A stretch of 64,000 bases of DNA from an uncultured Alistipes sp. (GTDB taxonomy: Bacteria; Bacteroidota; Bacteroidia; Bacteroidales; Rikenellaceae), in contig NZ_CAJTXD010000001.1 in assembly GCF_910580175.1 (NCBI RefSeq), positions 313,657 through 377,656 of the forward strand. Reading direction: 5' to 3'. The position numbers were made by a program, and so were the translations under genes. This document shows positions 62,754 to 64,000 of this stretch, piece after piece. The stretch's first letter is position 1; every line of letters starts with the position of its first letter. Under the pieces are notes generated by a model, which had not been told where the DNA came from, ran no database searches, and saw only the letters and a list, made by a program, of their open reading frames with translations.

Positions 62754-64000
62754 ATGAATATCATCCATACCTTCAAAGTCTGGGCGTGTGCAACGGTTGC
62801 AGCGTTATCCGCAGCCGCCTGCACGTCGTCCGACGACGGCGCAGGCGCAGTTCCTGCCGGCGAGAAAACGAACGTGACGCTGCAACTGGCACTTGCGCCC
62901 GCCGCAGCCTCGCCCACCCTCAACAACGTCTGGATCCTCCAATGGGACGCCGCAGGCAATAACAAGATATGCCGCAAGGAGCGCTACCACGACACGACCC
63001 AGCCCCTCGAAGTCGAACTTGAGGCGGGCAACGACGTATATGTGGCCGTGATCGCAGGCGTCGACGACGGCACGGTCTACCAGCTCGGCACTCCCTATGC
63101 CGACTTCTGCGGCAAGGCCTATCCCAACCGCATTGCCGACGACTCGCAGGTACCCTATTCGGGCGTCCGCCAGCTCACGATCGACCGGCAGGGCCAGCAG
63201 ATCGAACTGCCGCTCAAGTGGATCGCCGCCAAAATATCGTTCAGCATCGCTTCGATAACCCCGGGCTACACGATCAAGTCGATGCAGATCAAGAACATCG
63301 CATCGCCGATCCGCCTGCTCGAAACCGGCGCCGAACCGGACGGATTCTCGTCGGGCGACCTCCTGACGAACGCGGCTGAGATGCCCGTAGTCTGCTATGC
63401 AAGCGAGAACCTGCAAGGCACCGAGCCGGGCATCGCATCGCCGCAGGATCGCATCACGACCAAGAAGGGCACCTACCTCGAAATCGTAGCCACCAAGGAA
63501 CAGAACAACATCCGCACGACAGCCACCTTCTCGTCGTTCTACGGCAACAACGACACCGACAATTTCGACGTGGCACGCGGCAACGTCTACCACCAGGAAC
63601 TGCATCTCGACTTCGACGCCGAGAACGACAAGCGCCTGACGAAAACCGATGCCGACGCATCGCTCGACATCCAGGAGCCGGCCAACTGTTACATGCTCGC
63701 ACCCACCCGCAGTATCCCGATGGCTATCCCTGTAAGCCGAGTCAACGACTTCTGGATCAACGTCTACGGCAACAACCGCTACGCCATCGACGACGGCAAG
63801 AACGATGGCGCCGTCAAAAAATGGGTGGCCAAAACCATCTGGGAGACCGACGACGACCTCGTAGCCATTACCACGGCCGAGGGCACCGATCCCAACGGAT
63901 ATTTCATCCTCAAACCGGCCTCCGGCAAGGTCGGCAGCGCGCTCATCGGGCTGTTCGATGCCACGCAGGGCAACGACATCGACCCGAAAACGGCCAAGGC
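62754..64000 (+). CDS. Second fimbrillin-like lipoprotein (3' end outside window)
   Basis: The frame from the ATG at 62754 stays open to the window end, giving at least 415 codons without stop. It begins MNIIHTFKVWACATVAALSAAAC, a lipoprotein signal with lipobox SAAAC. It is paralogous to the preceding gene: NNVWILQWDAAGN parallels DLWILEYGTDG, and NCYMLAPTRSIPMAIPVSRVNDFW closely matches NCYMLTPDAAHALAIPVSRVNTFW, as do the following 'FDATQGNDID' and 'YDATAGSDID' segments. It starts 25 bp after the first gene, so the two are co-transcribed. The C-terminal FISUMP part, if present, lies beyond the window. Confidence 0.85.
   Translation, partial: MNIIHTFKVWACATVAALSAAACTSSDDGAGAVPAGEKTNVTLQLALAPAAASPTLNNVWILQWDAAGNNKICRKERYHDTTQPLEVELEAGNDVYVAVIAGVDDGTVYQLGTPYADFCGKAYPNRIADDSQVPYSGVRQLTIDRQGQQIELPLKWIAAKISFSIASITPGYTIKSMQIKNIASPIRLLETGAEPDGFSSGDLLTNAAEMPVVCYASENLQGTEPGIASPQDRITTKKGTYLEIVATKEQNNIRTTATFSSFYGNNDTDNFDVARGNVYHQELHLDFDAENDKRLTKTDADASLDIQEPANCYMLAPTRSIPMAIPVSRVNDFWINVYGNNRYAIDDGKNDGAVKKWVAKTIWETDDDLVAITTAEGTDPNGYFILKPASGKVGSALIGLFDATQGNDIDPKTAK

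Overview
The window is a 64 kb chromosomal segment of a GC-rich Bacteroidota member. The best guess is a Rikenellaceae/Alistipes-like gut bacterium, inferred from gene content and base composition; I saw no rRNA gene. The evidence is Bacteroidota-type promoters (TTTG, 19-21 bp, TAnnTTTG) before many genes, a fused secDF, a DUF4831 protein, a TIGR02757 protein, a CCDC81-like HU-domain protein, a PII-like gene in an RND operon, and fimbrillin-like lipoproteins with a FISUMP-like C-terminus. Codon third positions are very GC-rich, so long open frames lie antisense to most real genes. I saw no tRNA, rRNA, CRISPR array, insertion sequence or integrase.

Left part (1-8.9 kb, + strand): a LytS/LytTR-type two-component pair; a membrane-anchored M23-like protein that has lost its zinc ligands; dxr; rseP; a sugar O-acetyltransferase; radA; a UXS-like epimerase without its catalytic Tyr; and thioredoxin. 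From 14.6 down to 8.9 kb (- strand) a compact operon with mostly ATGA or few-base junctions encodes a small YbbR-like protein, CoaE, FolP, a LolD-like ATPase, a TIGR02757 protein, a TrmN6-like methyltransferase, a DUF4831 protein and an AlkD/HEAT-like protein. secDF and dnaK follow on the - strand, each with its own terminator, then a small HTH protein and a 62-bp tandem repeat array with G8 and G9 tracts.

Middle part (21.3-45 kb): two paired FKBP-like lipoproteins, a cdaA whose promoter implies a nearly leaderless mRNA, an OmpH/Skp-like lipoprotein and ruvA. A - strand envelope operon (HU-CCDC81 protein, sigma-54 activator, LptE, TPR-like protein, SecG) diverges from an arginine-decarboxylase-like gene. 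Then come engB, prs, an SDR, an MBL hydrolase, and an autoregulated TetR-TolC-adaptor-RND-PII-like efflux operon with a good TetR operator. An MTA/SAH deaminase-like amidohydrolase, a DUF1573 protein and an ExbB-ExbD-TonB set follow.

Right part (46-64 kb): tamB diverges from tsaD; glgB diverges from a POT transporter across a palindrome-rich region; then a nitronate-monooxygenase-like gene. Next is the most unusual locus: an intact orphan phage terminase large subunit and a 97-residue unknown protein on the - strand, facing an XRE-S24 (LexA/cI-like) regulator from overlapping divergent promoters with a palindromic operator candidate. This resembles a phage genetic switch without capsid, portal or integrase genes. 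The window ends in two tandem fimbrillin-like lipoprotein genes, the second cut by the window edge. The first has an in-frame G9 homopolymer that could make it phase-variable; a second G9 lies in the efflux regulator gene.
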